Below the pieces are notes generated by a model. The model was not told the DNA's origin. It searched no databases and saw nothing but the letters and a program-made list of their open reading frames with translations. This document shows, piece by piece, positions 1 through 5,841 of a stretch of DNA of 10,407 nt. This DNA comes from an uncultured Actinomyces sp. (GTDB lineage Bacteria > Actinomycetota > Actinomycetes > Actinomycetales > Actinomycetaceae): the NCBI GenBank assembly GCA_915069725.1, contig CAJZFF010000033.1:1-10407 (forward strand), read 5' to 3'. Position numbers and translations under genes: made by a program. Within the stretch, counting starts at the first letter, position 1, and each line of letters starts with the position of its first letter.

Positions 1-93
1 GGCCGGGCCCCGGGGAACCGGGAGGCGCAGCAGGCGCCTGGTGCGACGTCGTCGAGCGCCCCCGCCGCGCCGCAGACCGACGCCCTGTTCTGA
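1..93 (+). CDS. C-terminal end of an upstream gene (5' end outside window)
   Basis: Reading from base 1, the first frame is open to a TGA at 91-93 and encodes about 30 residues, beginning GRAPGNREAQQAPG and ending PQTDALF. Nearly every codon ends in G or C (28 of 30), which is the bias of the real genes here. The tail is rich in Ala, Pro, Ser and Gln, like a disordered C-terminus. Too little is visible to name a function. GtrA proteins often sit beside glycosyltransferase genes, so that is one possible identity for the missing part, but nothing in these 30 residues shows it. The alternative is that this is non-coding DNA that is open by chance. Confidence 0.5.
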   Translation, partial: GRAPGNREAQQAPGATSSSAPAAPQTDALF

Positions 94-177
94 CGCGGAG
101 GAACGGCCCGCAGCCCGCAGGGCCCGGAGACCGTCTCTCACAGAAACGGCACAGGTCCGTCAAACACATGGCATAAG

Positions 178-191
178 GCCTCCCGCGAGGC
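178..191 (+). promoter_or_regulatory. Small hairpin overlapping the ribosome-binding site of the GtrA gene
   Basis: GCCTC (178-182) and GAGGC (187-191) form a 5-bp stem with the 4-base loop CCGC. The right arm contains the only reasonable Shine-Dalgarno-like sequence (GAGG, 187-190) for the ATG at 200. Such a stem could lower translation initiation, but a stem this short also arises easily by chance in GC-rich DNA. No convincing -35/-10 promoter is visible in 94-199, although 144-176 is less GC-rich than its surroundings. Confidence 0.25.
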
Positions 192-199
192 TTACTGCC

Positions 200-682
200 A
201 TGACGACGACGAGCCCCGCCCTCCCCGCTTCCCACCCGACGATCCTGAGCCGCCTGGCCGGCCTGCGCCGCCGCATCCCCACGGTCGTCCTCTTCGCCGC
301 CGTGTCCTTCACCGGCTGGAGCGTCGACTACGCGCTGGTCCTCATCCTCAACTCGCTGACCGACTCGGTCCTCTACGCCGTCGTCGGAGCCCGGATCGTC
401 TCGTGCACCCTGGGCTTCCTGCTCAACCGGCGCCTGTTCGGGGCCGGCCCGGAGAACTTCTGGCGCTCGGCCGGCGGCTACGCGGCGGTCCAGGGCGGGG
501 TCGCGGCGACGTCGTATGCCGGCATCGCGGTCCTCACCGGCGCCGGTGCGCCCCTGTGGCTGGCCAAGGTGCTCGTGGACTCCACGCTCTTCATCGTCAA
601 CTACCTGGCTCAGTCCCGCCTCGTCTACCGGGCCCCGGCGCAGCAGCCGGTCCCGGCCCCGGCCCTGGCCACTGCGGCCTGA
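200..682 (+). CDS. GtrA-family small membrane protein
   Basis: A 160-residue integral membrane protein with four predicted helices, at about residues 28-50, 57-76, 92-113 and 118-137. It fits the GtrA family (GtrA/DPMS-type). Family features visible are Asp43 in helix 1, the segment around Arg65 and the Phe-Leu-Leu-Asn-Arg-Arg motif at 73-78, and Asn134 in the last helix. Family members usually help flip lipid-linked sugars across the membrane or serve as non-catalytic partners of glycosyltransferases that modify cell-surface glycans; the substrate here is unknown. The start at 200 is chosen because it gives the normal GtrA length; an in-frame ATG at 41 would add 53 mostly Arg/Pro residues that look non-coding. 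A GAGG at 187-190 may serve as ribosome-binding site. The C-terminal 15 residues are a Pro/Ala tail. It converges on the response regulator gene. Confidence 0.85.
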   Translation: MTTTSPALPASHPTILSRLAGLRRRIPTVVLFAAVSFTGWSVDYALVLILNSLTDSVLYAVVGARIVSCTLGFLLNRRLFGAGPENFWRSAGGYAAVQGGVAATSYAGIAVLTGAGAPLWLAKVLVDSTLFIVNYLAQSRLVYRAPAQQPVPAPALATAA

Positions 683-704
683 GGGGACGGGGCGGAGGCT
701 CAGG
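678..704. terminator. Possible weak bidirectional terminator between convergent genes
   Basis: CCTGAG (678-683) and CTCAGG (699-704) form a 6-bp inverted repeat with a 15-base loop. The two arms contain the stop codons of the convergent GtrA (680-682) and response regulator (700-702) genes. No T-run follows on either strand. This is the only inverted repeat I found in the 17-base gap, so it is a weak candidate for ending both transcripts. Confidence 0.2.
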
Positions 705-1425
705 ACTGGGCGTCGCGCATGAGGATGACGAGCTGGACCCGGTCGCGCAGGTCCAGCTTGGTCAGGATCCGGGTGACGTTCTTCTTGACCGAGTCCGGGG
801 CCAGGACGAGGCGCTGAGCGATCTCCGCGTTCGTCAGACCCTGGGCCACCAGGTCGGCCACCTCGCGCTCACGGGGGCTGAGATCGTCGAGGCGCTGGCG
901 TGCCGCGCGCTGACGGGGTGAGGCCACGGGGCTGAGCATGTGCCGGTTGAGCAGCTCGCGGGTGATGCGCGGAGTGAGGATCGCGTCCCCGGAGCTGACC
1001 GCCCGCAGCGCCTGGTGGAGGTCGGCCGTGCGGGTGTCCTTGAGCAGGAACCCTGAGGCGCCGGCCGACAGCGCCCCGAAGGCGAACTCGTCCTGGTCGT
1101 AGGTGGTCAGCACCAGGACCCGGATCGAGGGGTAGAGCTGGGAGATGCGGGCCGTGGCATCGATCCCGTTGAGCACCGGCATGCGCACGTCCATGAGGAC
1201 GACGTCGGGAAGCGGCCGGCGCTCCTCAAGCAGGGCGGCGAGCTGGTCGAGGGCGTCCTGACCGTGGACGGCCTCGGCCGTGACCTGCAGGTCGTCGGCC
1301 CGGTTGATGATGAGGGACAGGCCCATGCGGGTGGCTCGCTGGTCATCGACGATCATCACCGTGATCGGCTTGACGCCGCTCGGTGAGCTCCCGGTGCCCG
1401 GCCCGGAGGGGGCGGATGGACTCAT
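700..1425 (-). CDS. NarL/LuxR-family response regulator
   Basis: A 241-residue cytoplasmic two-component response regulator. The receiver domain spans about residues 20-138, with the acidic pair Asp27/Asp28, the phospho-acceptor Asp79 in VVLMDVRMPVLNG, Thr107 or Thr108, and Lys129 in FLLKD. A linker leads to a LuxR-type helix-turn-helix at about 183-238 starting LSPREREVADLVAQG, whose recognition helix reads APDSVKKNVTRILTKL. Phosphorylation by the kinase encoded just upstream should switch DNA binding; the likely target is the promoter of this operon, but that is inference. The first 19 residues are a Ser/Pro/Gly-rich extension before the receiver domain. The ATG start overlaps the kinase stop codon as ATGA (1422-1425), and GGAAGG at 1435-1440 lies 9 bases upstream, so this gene has its own good ribosome-binding site as well as coupling. 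It is the last gene of the operon. Confidence 0.95.
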   Translation of the reverse strand: MSPSAPSGPGTGSSPSGVKPITVMIVDDQRATRMGLSLIINRADDLQVTAEAVHGQDALDQLAALLEERRPLPDVVLMDVRMPVLNGIDATARISQLYPSIRVLVLTTYDQDEFAFGALSAGASGFLLKDTRTADLHQALRAVSSGDAILTPRITRELLNRHMLSPVASPRQRAARQRLDDLSPREREVADLVAQGLTNAEIAQRLVLAPDSVKKNVTRILTKLDLRDRVQLVILMRDAQS

Positions 1426-2744
1426 CGCGGCGCACCTTCCGGGAAGGGGACGAGGGCGCGCAGTACCCAGCCGGATGCGCCCTCATCAGTCGTGGGGCCG
1501 GCGGACATCGTGCCACCGTGCTCACCGACCACGGCTGCCAGGTTGGCCAGTCCGTGCCCGGCCGCGGGCGACGCCTGCGTTGAGCCGGGACCGTCGTCTC
1601 CTGGGCCGGTCTGAGCGCCACGACCGTCGTCGGACACGGTGATCCGTGTGGAGGCCTGGTCGTGGTCGAGGGAGATGACGACGCGTGTGGCGCCCTTAGC
1701 GTGGCGCATGACGTTGGTCAGAGCCTCCCGGACGACGACATAGACGACCTCCCCGAGGACCTGACTGCCCGCGGTGCCGCGGGGACGCCTCCCGGTCTCG
1801 GTGAGAGCCGCACTGATACCGGTGGCTCTCACCGTGGTCAGCAGGTCGTCGAGCCGGTCCCAGCCGGCTGCGCCCGAGGGGGACTGCGGGCCCTCCGAGA
1901 CTCGGCCGGTGAGGGGATCGGTGGTCTCGGCGTCGTCGGGGGAGGGGCCCGGTGCCGTCTGGAGTGAGGCGACGGCGCGTCGGGTGTCGGCCAGACCCTC
2001 CCGGGCCAGGGCGTTCATCATGTCAATGGCCTCATCTGTCTGCGGGCTTCCGCCGGCCCCCTGCATCCCCTCGGACAGGGCGATGATCGCGGTGAGGGCG
2101 TGGCCCACGGAGTCGTGGAGCTCGGCCGCCACCCGGGTCTGGTGACGAGCGGCGTCACGCTGAGCGACCAGCCGCTGCTCGGCGGACTGCGCCGCGAGCT
2201 GGGCGTCCCCGTGCTCCAGGGCCTCCCGGCGGGAGCGGGAGATCGAGGCCACCGCGAGCACGAGCAGCAGAGCGAGGAAATCAGGGCTCAACGCGCTCAC
2301 CTGCGGCCATTTGGCCAGCGCCGTGGGGACGAGGGTGCACAGCGCGCAGATGCCGAAGCCGATGAGTCGGTCACGGGTGGGGGCGGCCACGAGCAGGGCG
2401 TAGAGAGCCAGCATGGACAGCAGGTTGAGTCCACCGCGTGGCCCCCACAGGTCGACGGCGGCCGAGGCCAGGCTCGTGGCGGTGACAACGGCCAGGGGCC
2501 AGCGGCGTCGGGCCAGCAGCGATCCGGCGAGTAGCAGGGAGACGATGACCCAGCCCCGCATAGGCAGGTGCGGGTAGGTGTACGAGGCCACGTTCAGCAC
2601 CATCAGCTGGAAGAGGCCCGCGGCCCCGGCCACCGCCCACAGGGTCAGGGTGCTGGTGCGCCACCACTGAGCCACCCGGTCCAGGAGGGTCCGCGGGACC
2701 CGGGAGACGTGTGCCGGCTCGGGCACTGCGGGAACGTGGCTCAT
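1422..2744 (-). CDS. Membrane sensor histidine kinase (HisKA_3 / NarX-like)
   Basis: A 440-residue kinase paired with the adjacent NarL-type regulator. Residues 32-169 are about six membrane helices (roughly 32-52, 64-78, 82-99, 104-122, 126-145, 152-169) joined by short loops, so no extracellular sensor domain fits. A short coiled stretch follows (171-204), then the HisKA_3 phospho-acceptor motif RVAAELHDSVGHAL with His210. A flexible Pro/Ser/Asp-rich linker occupies about 262-294. The HATPase_c domain has the N box (VVREALTNVMRHAKG, Asn344), the DDGRG motif (372-376) and GHGLANL (396-402), with a Gly/Pro-rich ATP lid between the last two. I chose ATG 2744 because it gives an ATGA overlap with the preceding permease and an ordinary kinase N-terminus; the frame is open farther upstream to 3026, but there it runs antiparallel to nothing and simply overlaps the permease out of frame. 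No strong Shine-Dalgarno sequence precedes the ATG, so translation probably depends on coupling. Confidence 0.94.
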   Translation of the reverse strand: MSHVPAVPEPAHVSRVPRTLLDRVAQWWRTSTLTLWAVAGAAGLFQLMVLNVASYTYPHLPMRGWVIVSLLLAGSLLARRRWPLAVVTATSLASAAVDLWGPRGGLNLLSMLALYALLVAAPTRDRLIGFGICALCTLVPTALAKWPQVSALSPDFLALLLVLAVASISRSRREALEHGDAQLAAQSAEQRLVAQRDAARHQTRVAAELHDSVGHALTAIIALSEGMQGAGGSPQTDEAIDMMNALAREGLADTRRAVASLQTAPGPSPDDAETTDPLTGRVSEGPQSPSGAAGWDRLDDLLTTVRATGISAALTETGRRPRGTAGSQVLGEVVYVVVREALTNVMRHAKGATRVVISLDHDQASTRITVSDDGRGAQTGPGDDGPGSTQASPAAGHGLANLAAVVGEHGGTMSAGPTTDEGASGWVLRALVPFPEGAPR

Positions 2745-3634
2745 GACTGACGCCTGACTGCGCGGCGCAGAGCCAGGGCCAGCAGGGCCACCCACACCAG
2801 GCAGATGACGCCCTCGAATGCTGCGGCGCCCGGTGAGGCCACGTTGCCCGGGCTCATAGCGGACGTGGTTCGGGTCAGTGAGGCTGCGGGGTTGAGGACA
2901 CTCAGCGGTCGGGCCGCGAGAAGCATCGCCATCCCCGCAATGGTGCTCAGCAGCACGGTGGACATCGTGGTGGCGAAGGACGTCATGACCGCGCCCAGCC
3001 AGGTGACGAAGGTGAGGATGACCCACATTCCCAGCGCGACGACGGCGAAGCGCGGCAGGTAGGCGACCAGACCCACCAGGTTGAAGCCCAGGGCGAGGCC
3101 CGTCACCGCGGTGGTCAGGGCCAGGACCGCGGTGGTGAGAGCCGCGACCTGGAGCCCGTGCAGCAGCTTGCCCGCAACCATGGCGGTCTCCAGCCCGGTG
3201 GCGCTCATTCTCTGCCAGTTTCTTCCCTGGTGCTCACTGCTGGCGATCTGTGCGGCGAAGGCACCCAGCGCCAGCGGCAGGAACAGCATCGAGAGCAGGA
3301 GCGTGGACTGGGACCACGTGATCTCCCAGGTGGCGCCCTGAGCCTCGAACTGGCTGCGGTAGCTGCGGTACTGCAGGTAGCCGGACAGGGAGCCCAGGGA
3401 GCACAGGATGGTGACGGCGACCCAGTACCACCGGTTGGGGGCCTTGCGGTTCTCCCAGTACCAGGCGGCTCGCACCGACGGGCGGGACTGGGGAGCGGGT
3501 GGAGCAGACCGGCTCAGGATAGTCGGTTGCGGCGTCGTGGATGGGCCGGAGGGACCGGGGAGCGTTGACGGGTGCTGAGCGGGCCGGAGGGGCCGGCCTG
3601 CCGTGGAACGTGTGACTGGTGCGGTGGTGCTCAT
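2741..3634 (-). CDS. ABC-2 type permease, second of pair (LanE/LanG-like)
   Basis: A 297-residue membrane subunit of an ABC transporter. Residues 1-56 are a Pro/Ser/Thr/Arg-rich tail with no membrane helix. About six hydrophobic segments follow: 70-85, 110-131, 150-184, 186-208, 210-241 and 272-290. The motif SEHQGRNWQRMSATGLE (132-148) followed by an Ala-Gly-Lys just after it (154-156) is the conserved cytoplasmic segment of ABC-2 permeases of the lantibiotic-immunity and bacitracin-resistance type, where it contacts the ATPase. The start at 3634 gives an ATGA overlap with the first permease and is preceded by AGGAG at 3643-3647 (8-base spacing), which lies inside the upstream gene's last codons. 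Its stop overlaps the kinase start. The substrate is not determined; a membrane-active peptide is the family-based guess. Confidence 0.85.
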   Translation of the reverse strand: MSTTAPVTRSTAGRPLRPAQHPSTLPGPSGPSTTPQPTILSRSAPPAPQSRPSVRAAWYWENRKAPNRWYWVAVTILCSLGSLSGYLQYRSYRSQFEAQGATWEITWSQSTLLLSMLFLPLALGAFAAQIASSEHQGRNWQRMSATGLETAMVAGKLLHGLQVAALTTAVLALTTAVTGLALGFNLVGLVAYLPRFAVVALGMWVILTFVTWLGAVMTSFATTMSTVLLSTIAGMAMLLAARPLSVLNPAASLTRTTSAMSPGNVASPGAAAFEGVICLVWVALLALALRRAVRRQS

Positions 3635-3648
3635 CGGTGATTCTCCTG
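3626..3648 (-). repeat. Permease 1/permease 2 gene junction, copy of the junction at 4534-4556
   Basis: On the minus strand this 23-base stretch reads CAGGAGA, three variable bases, then ACCGATGAGCACC. It holds the ribosome-binding site, the stop codon of permease 1 and the start codon of permease 2. Twenty of 23 bases match the junction in front of permease 1, which suggests a duplicated segment or strong constraint on translational coupling. Confidence 0.6.
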
Positions 3649-4542
3649 GTGGACGATAACGAGGTGGGCGGCGACGGTCCACCCGACCGCGACCAGCGCG
3701 GCGAGCGCCGCCAGGGTCCACGGCTGGGACGCGAGTGTCATGTCGCCGATTTCCCGCATGGACTTAAAGGAGGCGACCGTGTCAATGGGGGTGGCGGCCG
3801 GAACGATGCCCCAGGGCAGCAGCCATGAGAACTTCCCGAGGTAGGCGTAGGGCAGGCTCTCGGCGATGAGACCGCCGATGGCCGCCACCCCCAGGCCGAT
3901 GCCCTGCTTGTCGAAGCAGGTGGACAGCGTCAGCTGGACTGCGGAGATGGCCAGCGTTGAGCATGCCACCACCACTAGGGCAGGAGGCAGCGTGCGCCAG
4001 TAGGAGTCGGTGACGGTCAGCCCGATCGGGCCGGCCAGCACGGTGACAAGTGTGAAGAGGGCCGTCTCCATGCACAGGACCGTGAGGATCACGATGACCA
4101 GCTTGCCCCGGTAGCGGGTCAGGGCGCTCTGCCCCAGCGCCGTCATCAGCTGCCCCATGCGCTCCTCGGTGTCCACGGTGACGATGCGCGAGGCCAGGAC
4201 CGCGGTGATGATGGGCATGAGGAAGGCGATGATCTGGATGAACTCATCCAGGGCGAGCGTGGCGTGGCGTGCGGCAACCGGGCCGCTCGCCCGATGGGTG
4301 ATGAGCATGCTGCACCATGCCAGGCACACGGCGATGGCGCTGGCGGCGATGAGCCAGTAGCGCTTGCGGCGCAGCTTGCCCAGCTCGAGGGCCAGGGTGG
4401 TCCACGCCCTGCTCAGCGGAGAGATGGGGAGTGCGCGCGGCGCCGCCGGTCGCGTCGGGGGCTGTGTCAGGTGCTGTGTCGGTGGTGTTGGCTGCGCGGC
4501 CGTGGTGGCCGCCGGGCCCGCGGTACTCACTGGGGTGCTCAT
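3631..4542 (-). CDS. ABC-2 type permease, first of pair (LanE/LanG-like)
   Basis: A 303-residue membrane subunit. Residues 1-42 are a Pro/Thr/Ala-rich soluble tail. The basic segment ELGKLRRKRYW (53-63) leads into helix 1 (about 62-82); further hydrophobic segments lie near 100-121, 145-176, 184-206, 213-232, 239-256 and 275-297. SRIVTVDTEERMGQLMTALG followed by a YRGK (144-147) corresponds to the conserved Glu-rich cytoplasmic segment of ABC-2 permeases and is the counterpart of the EHQGRNW segment in the second permease. With the ATPase and the other permease it would form a LanFEG-like complex. The start at 4542 overlaps the ATPase stop as ATGA, with AGGAG at 4551-4555, 8 bases upstream. 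The presence of two different permeases, not one long one, favours the lantibiotic-immunity arrangement over the BceAB arrangement. Confidence 0.85.
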   Translation of the reverse strand: MSTPVSTAGPAATTAAQPTPPTQHLTQPPTRPAAPRALPISPLSRAWTTLALELGKLRRKRYWLIAASAIAVCLAWCSMLITHRASGPVAARHATLALDEFIQIIAFLMPIITAVLASRIVTVDTEERMGQLMTALGQSALTRYRGKLVIVILTVLCMETALFTLVTVLAGPIGLTVTDSYWRTLPPALVVVACSTLAISAVQLTLSTCFDKQGIGLGVAAIGGLIAESLPYAYLGKFSWLLPWGIVPAATPIDTVASFKSMREIGDMTLASQPWTLAALAALVAVGWTVAAHLVIVHQENHR

Positions 4543-4556
4543 CGGTTCATCTCCTG
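4534..4556 (-). repeat. ATPase/permease 1 gene junction, copy of the junction at 3626-3648
   Basis: The minus strand reads CAGGAGA, three variable bases, then ACCGATGAGCACC, containing the ribosome-binding site, the ATPase stop codon and the permease start codon. It matches the next junction downstream at 20 of 23 positions. Confidence 0.6.
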
Positions 4557-5666
4557 AGAGGCGAGGGGAGGCTGGGCGGCCAGGACCGGCTCGGTCAGTT
4601 CCAGGAAGGCCTGCTCGAGGGTCTTGCGCACGGTCTGGACCCGGTAGACGGTCGTCCCGGAGGAGACGATGCGGGTGATGAGCTCGCCGACGACGTCGTC
4701 GGGCATCATGGGGGTGCGCACGGCGCCGTCCCGCACCTCGTGGGCCACCCCGAGGGAGGCCAGGAGCGCGGCGACGGCCGTGGGCGAGGAGACGAGCAGC
4801 TCGATGACTCCCTCATCGCGCAGTCCGGCCAGGGCGCCCTGATAGCGCAGGCGTCCGGCGCAGATGATGCCGACGGTGTCGGCCATCTGCTCGATCTCGG
4901 ACAGGATGTGGGAGGAGACGATGATCGTCACGCCCTCCTGGCGGGCCAGGGTGACGATGAGCTGGCGGATCTCGGCCACCCCGGCGGGGTCGAGCCCGTT
5001 GGTCGGCTCGTCCAGGAGCATGAGGGCCGGGTTCGACAGCAGCGCCATGGCCAGTCCCAGGCGCTGCTTCATGCCCATGGAGTAGTGCTTGACCTGCTTG
5101 TTCTCCTGCCCGACGAGGTTGACGGTGGCCAGGGCGTGCTGGACGCGGTTGGAGGCCAGCCCCAGGTAGGAGGCCACCATGGCCAGGTTCTCCTTGCCGG
5201 TCAGGCTCGGGTAGTAGGAGGGGCCCTCGATGAGGGAGCCGATGGTTCCCGGCGGCAGGGGGTGGCGCTGGCTGACCGGGCGTCCCAGGACACTCATGCT
5301 GCCCGACGTCGGGCGGGTCAGTCCCAGCAGGAGCTTCATCGTGGTGGACTTGCCGGCGCCGTTAGGGCCCAGGAAGCCGTAGATGCCGCCGGCGGGCACG
5401 GACAGGTTCAAGCCGTCGACGGCGTTGACACCGTTGTAGGTGCGGGTCAGTCCCTCAGTGACCACGACGAGCCCCTCGGAGGGTGCTGCTGGGGCGGGCA
5501 CGGCGCCGAGTGCTGCTGGGGAGGCCGTGGCTGGAACGAAGGGCGCGGCCGGTTGCGGAGCCGGTGCGGGGACAGGTGTGCCCTCGTTCATGGCTGCGGT
5601 CTGGTGCAGGGGCGTTGTTGGAGGGGCGGGGGGTCTTGGTGTGCTGGTGACAGGTGCGTTGCTCAT
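4539..5666 (-). CDS. ABC transporter ATPase, LanF/BcrA-like
   Basis: A 375-residue ATP-binding subunit, longer than the usual ~300 of BcrA/LanF proteins because of a Pro/Ala-rich N-terminal tail of about 64 residues. The ATPase domain starts near VVVTEGLTRTYNG (67-79). It has Walker A GPNGAGKST (100-108), signature YSMGMKQRLGLA (195-206), Walker B LMLLDEPTNGLDP (215-227, Asp219/Glu220) and switch His253. Where most ABC ATPases have the Q-loop glutamine it reads IGSLIEGPSYYPSLTG, with Glu147: this 'E-loop' is known from lantibiotic-immunity ATPases such as NukF and NisF, and supports a role in expelling a membrane-active peptide. The start is uncertain. ATG 5666 gives MSNAPVTSTP, resembling the starts of the two permeases, but GGAG lies only 2 bases away; ATG 5591 and GTG 5702 are alternatives with no better ribosome-binding site. 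All of them keep part of the tail. It is the first gene of the five-gene operon. Confidence 0.93.
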   Translation of the reverse strand: MSNAPVTSTPRPPAPPTTPLHQTAAMNEGTPVPAPAPQPAAPFVPATASPAALGAVPAPAAPSEGLVVVTEGLTRTYNGVNAVDGLNLSVPAGGIYGFLGPNGAGKSTTMKLLLGLTRPTSGSMSVLGRPVSQRHPLPPGTIGSLIEGPSYYPSLTGKENLAMVASYLGLASNRVQHALATVNLVGQENKQVKHYSMGMKQRLGLAMALLSNPALMLLDEPTNGLDPAGVAEIRQLIVTLARQEGVTIIVSSHILSEIEQMADTVGIICAGRLRYQGALAGLRDEGVIELLVSSPTAVAALLASLGVAHEVRDGAVRTPMMPDDVVGELITRIVSSGTTVYRVQTVRKTLEQAFLELTEPVLAAQPPLASQEMNR

Positions 5667-5718
5667 GACTCCATGGAAGCTCTGAGGCCCTCGCGCGCGC
5701 ACCGCCGTCGGCCGGTTT

Positions 5719-5734
5719 GTCCCCCTTGGGGGAC
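5719..5734. repeat. 7-bp inverted repeat upstream of the ABC operon
   Basis: GTCCCCC (5719-5725) and GGGGGAC (5728-5734) are perfect inverted arms separated by two bases. It lies between the larger 17-bp inverted repeat and the ATPase start, about 55 bases before ATG 5666. It could be part of a terminator pair or an operator for the operon's regulator; it has no T-run. Confidence 0.4.
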
Positions 5735-5740
5735 GACGAC

Positions 5741-5778
5741 GGTGCCGTAGCCTCCCCTGGTGGGGAGGCTACGGCACC
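5741..5778. terminator. Perfect 17-bp stem-loop between ackA and the ABC operon
   Basis: GGTGCCGTAGCCTCCCC (5741-5757) is matched exactly by its reverse complement at 5762-5778, with the 4-base loop TGGT. It starts 64 bases after the ackA stop. A perfect stem of this length and GC content is very likely an actinobacterial factor-independent terminator without a U-run, ending the pta-ackA transcript. Because it also lies 75-112 bases upstream of the ATPase start, a role as operator for the operon cannot be excluded. No recognisable -35/-10 promoter is visible between it and the ATPase gene. Confidence 0.7.
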
Positions 5779-5841
5779 GCGTGATTGTCCGGGCCCGGCA
5801 GTGCTGGGCGTCAGATCCTTGTGCGCACTTCCGGGAGCGGC

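Noticed and set aside
41..199. N-terminal extension of the GtrA protein from ATG 41
   Set aside because: It would overlap the end of the upstream gene and add an Arg/Pro-rich stretch unlike GtrA proteins. The start at 200 gives normal family length.
2745..3026. Longer N-terminus for the histidine kinase, starting at 3026
   Set aside because: The extra 94 residues overlap the permease gene in another frame and look like His/Arg/Gly-rich out-of-frame translation. ATG 2744 gives the same ATGA overlap as the other junctions.
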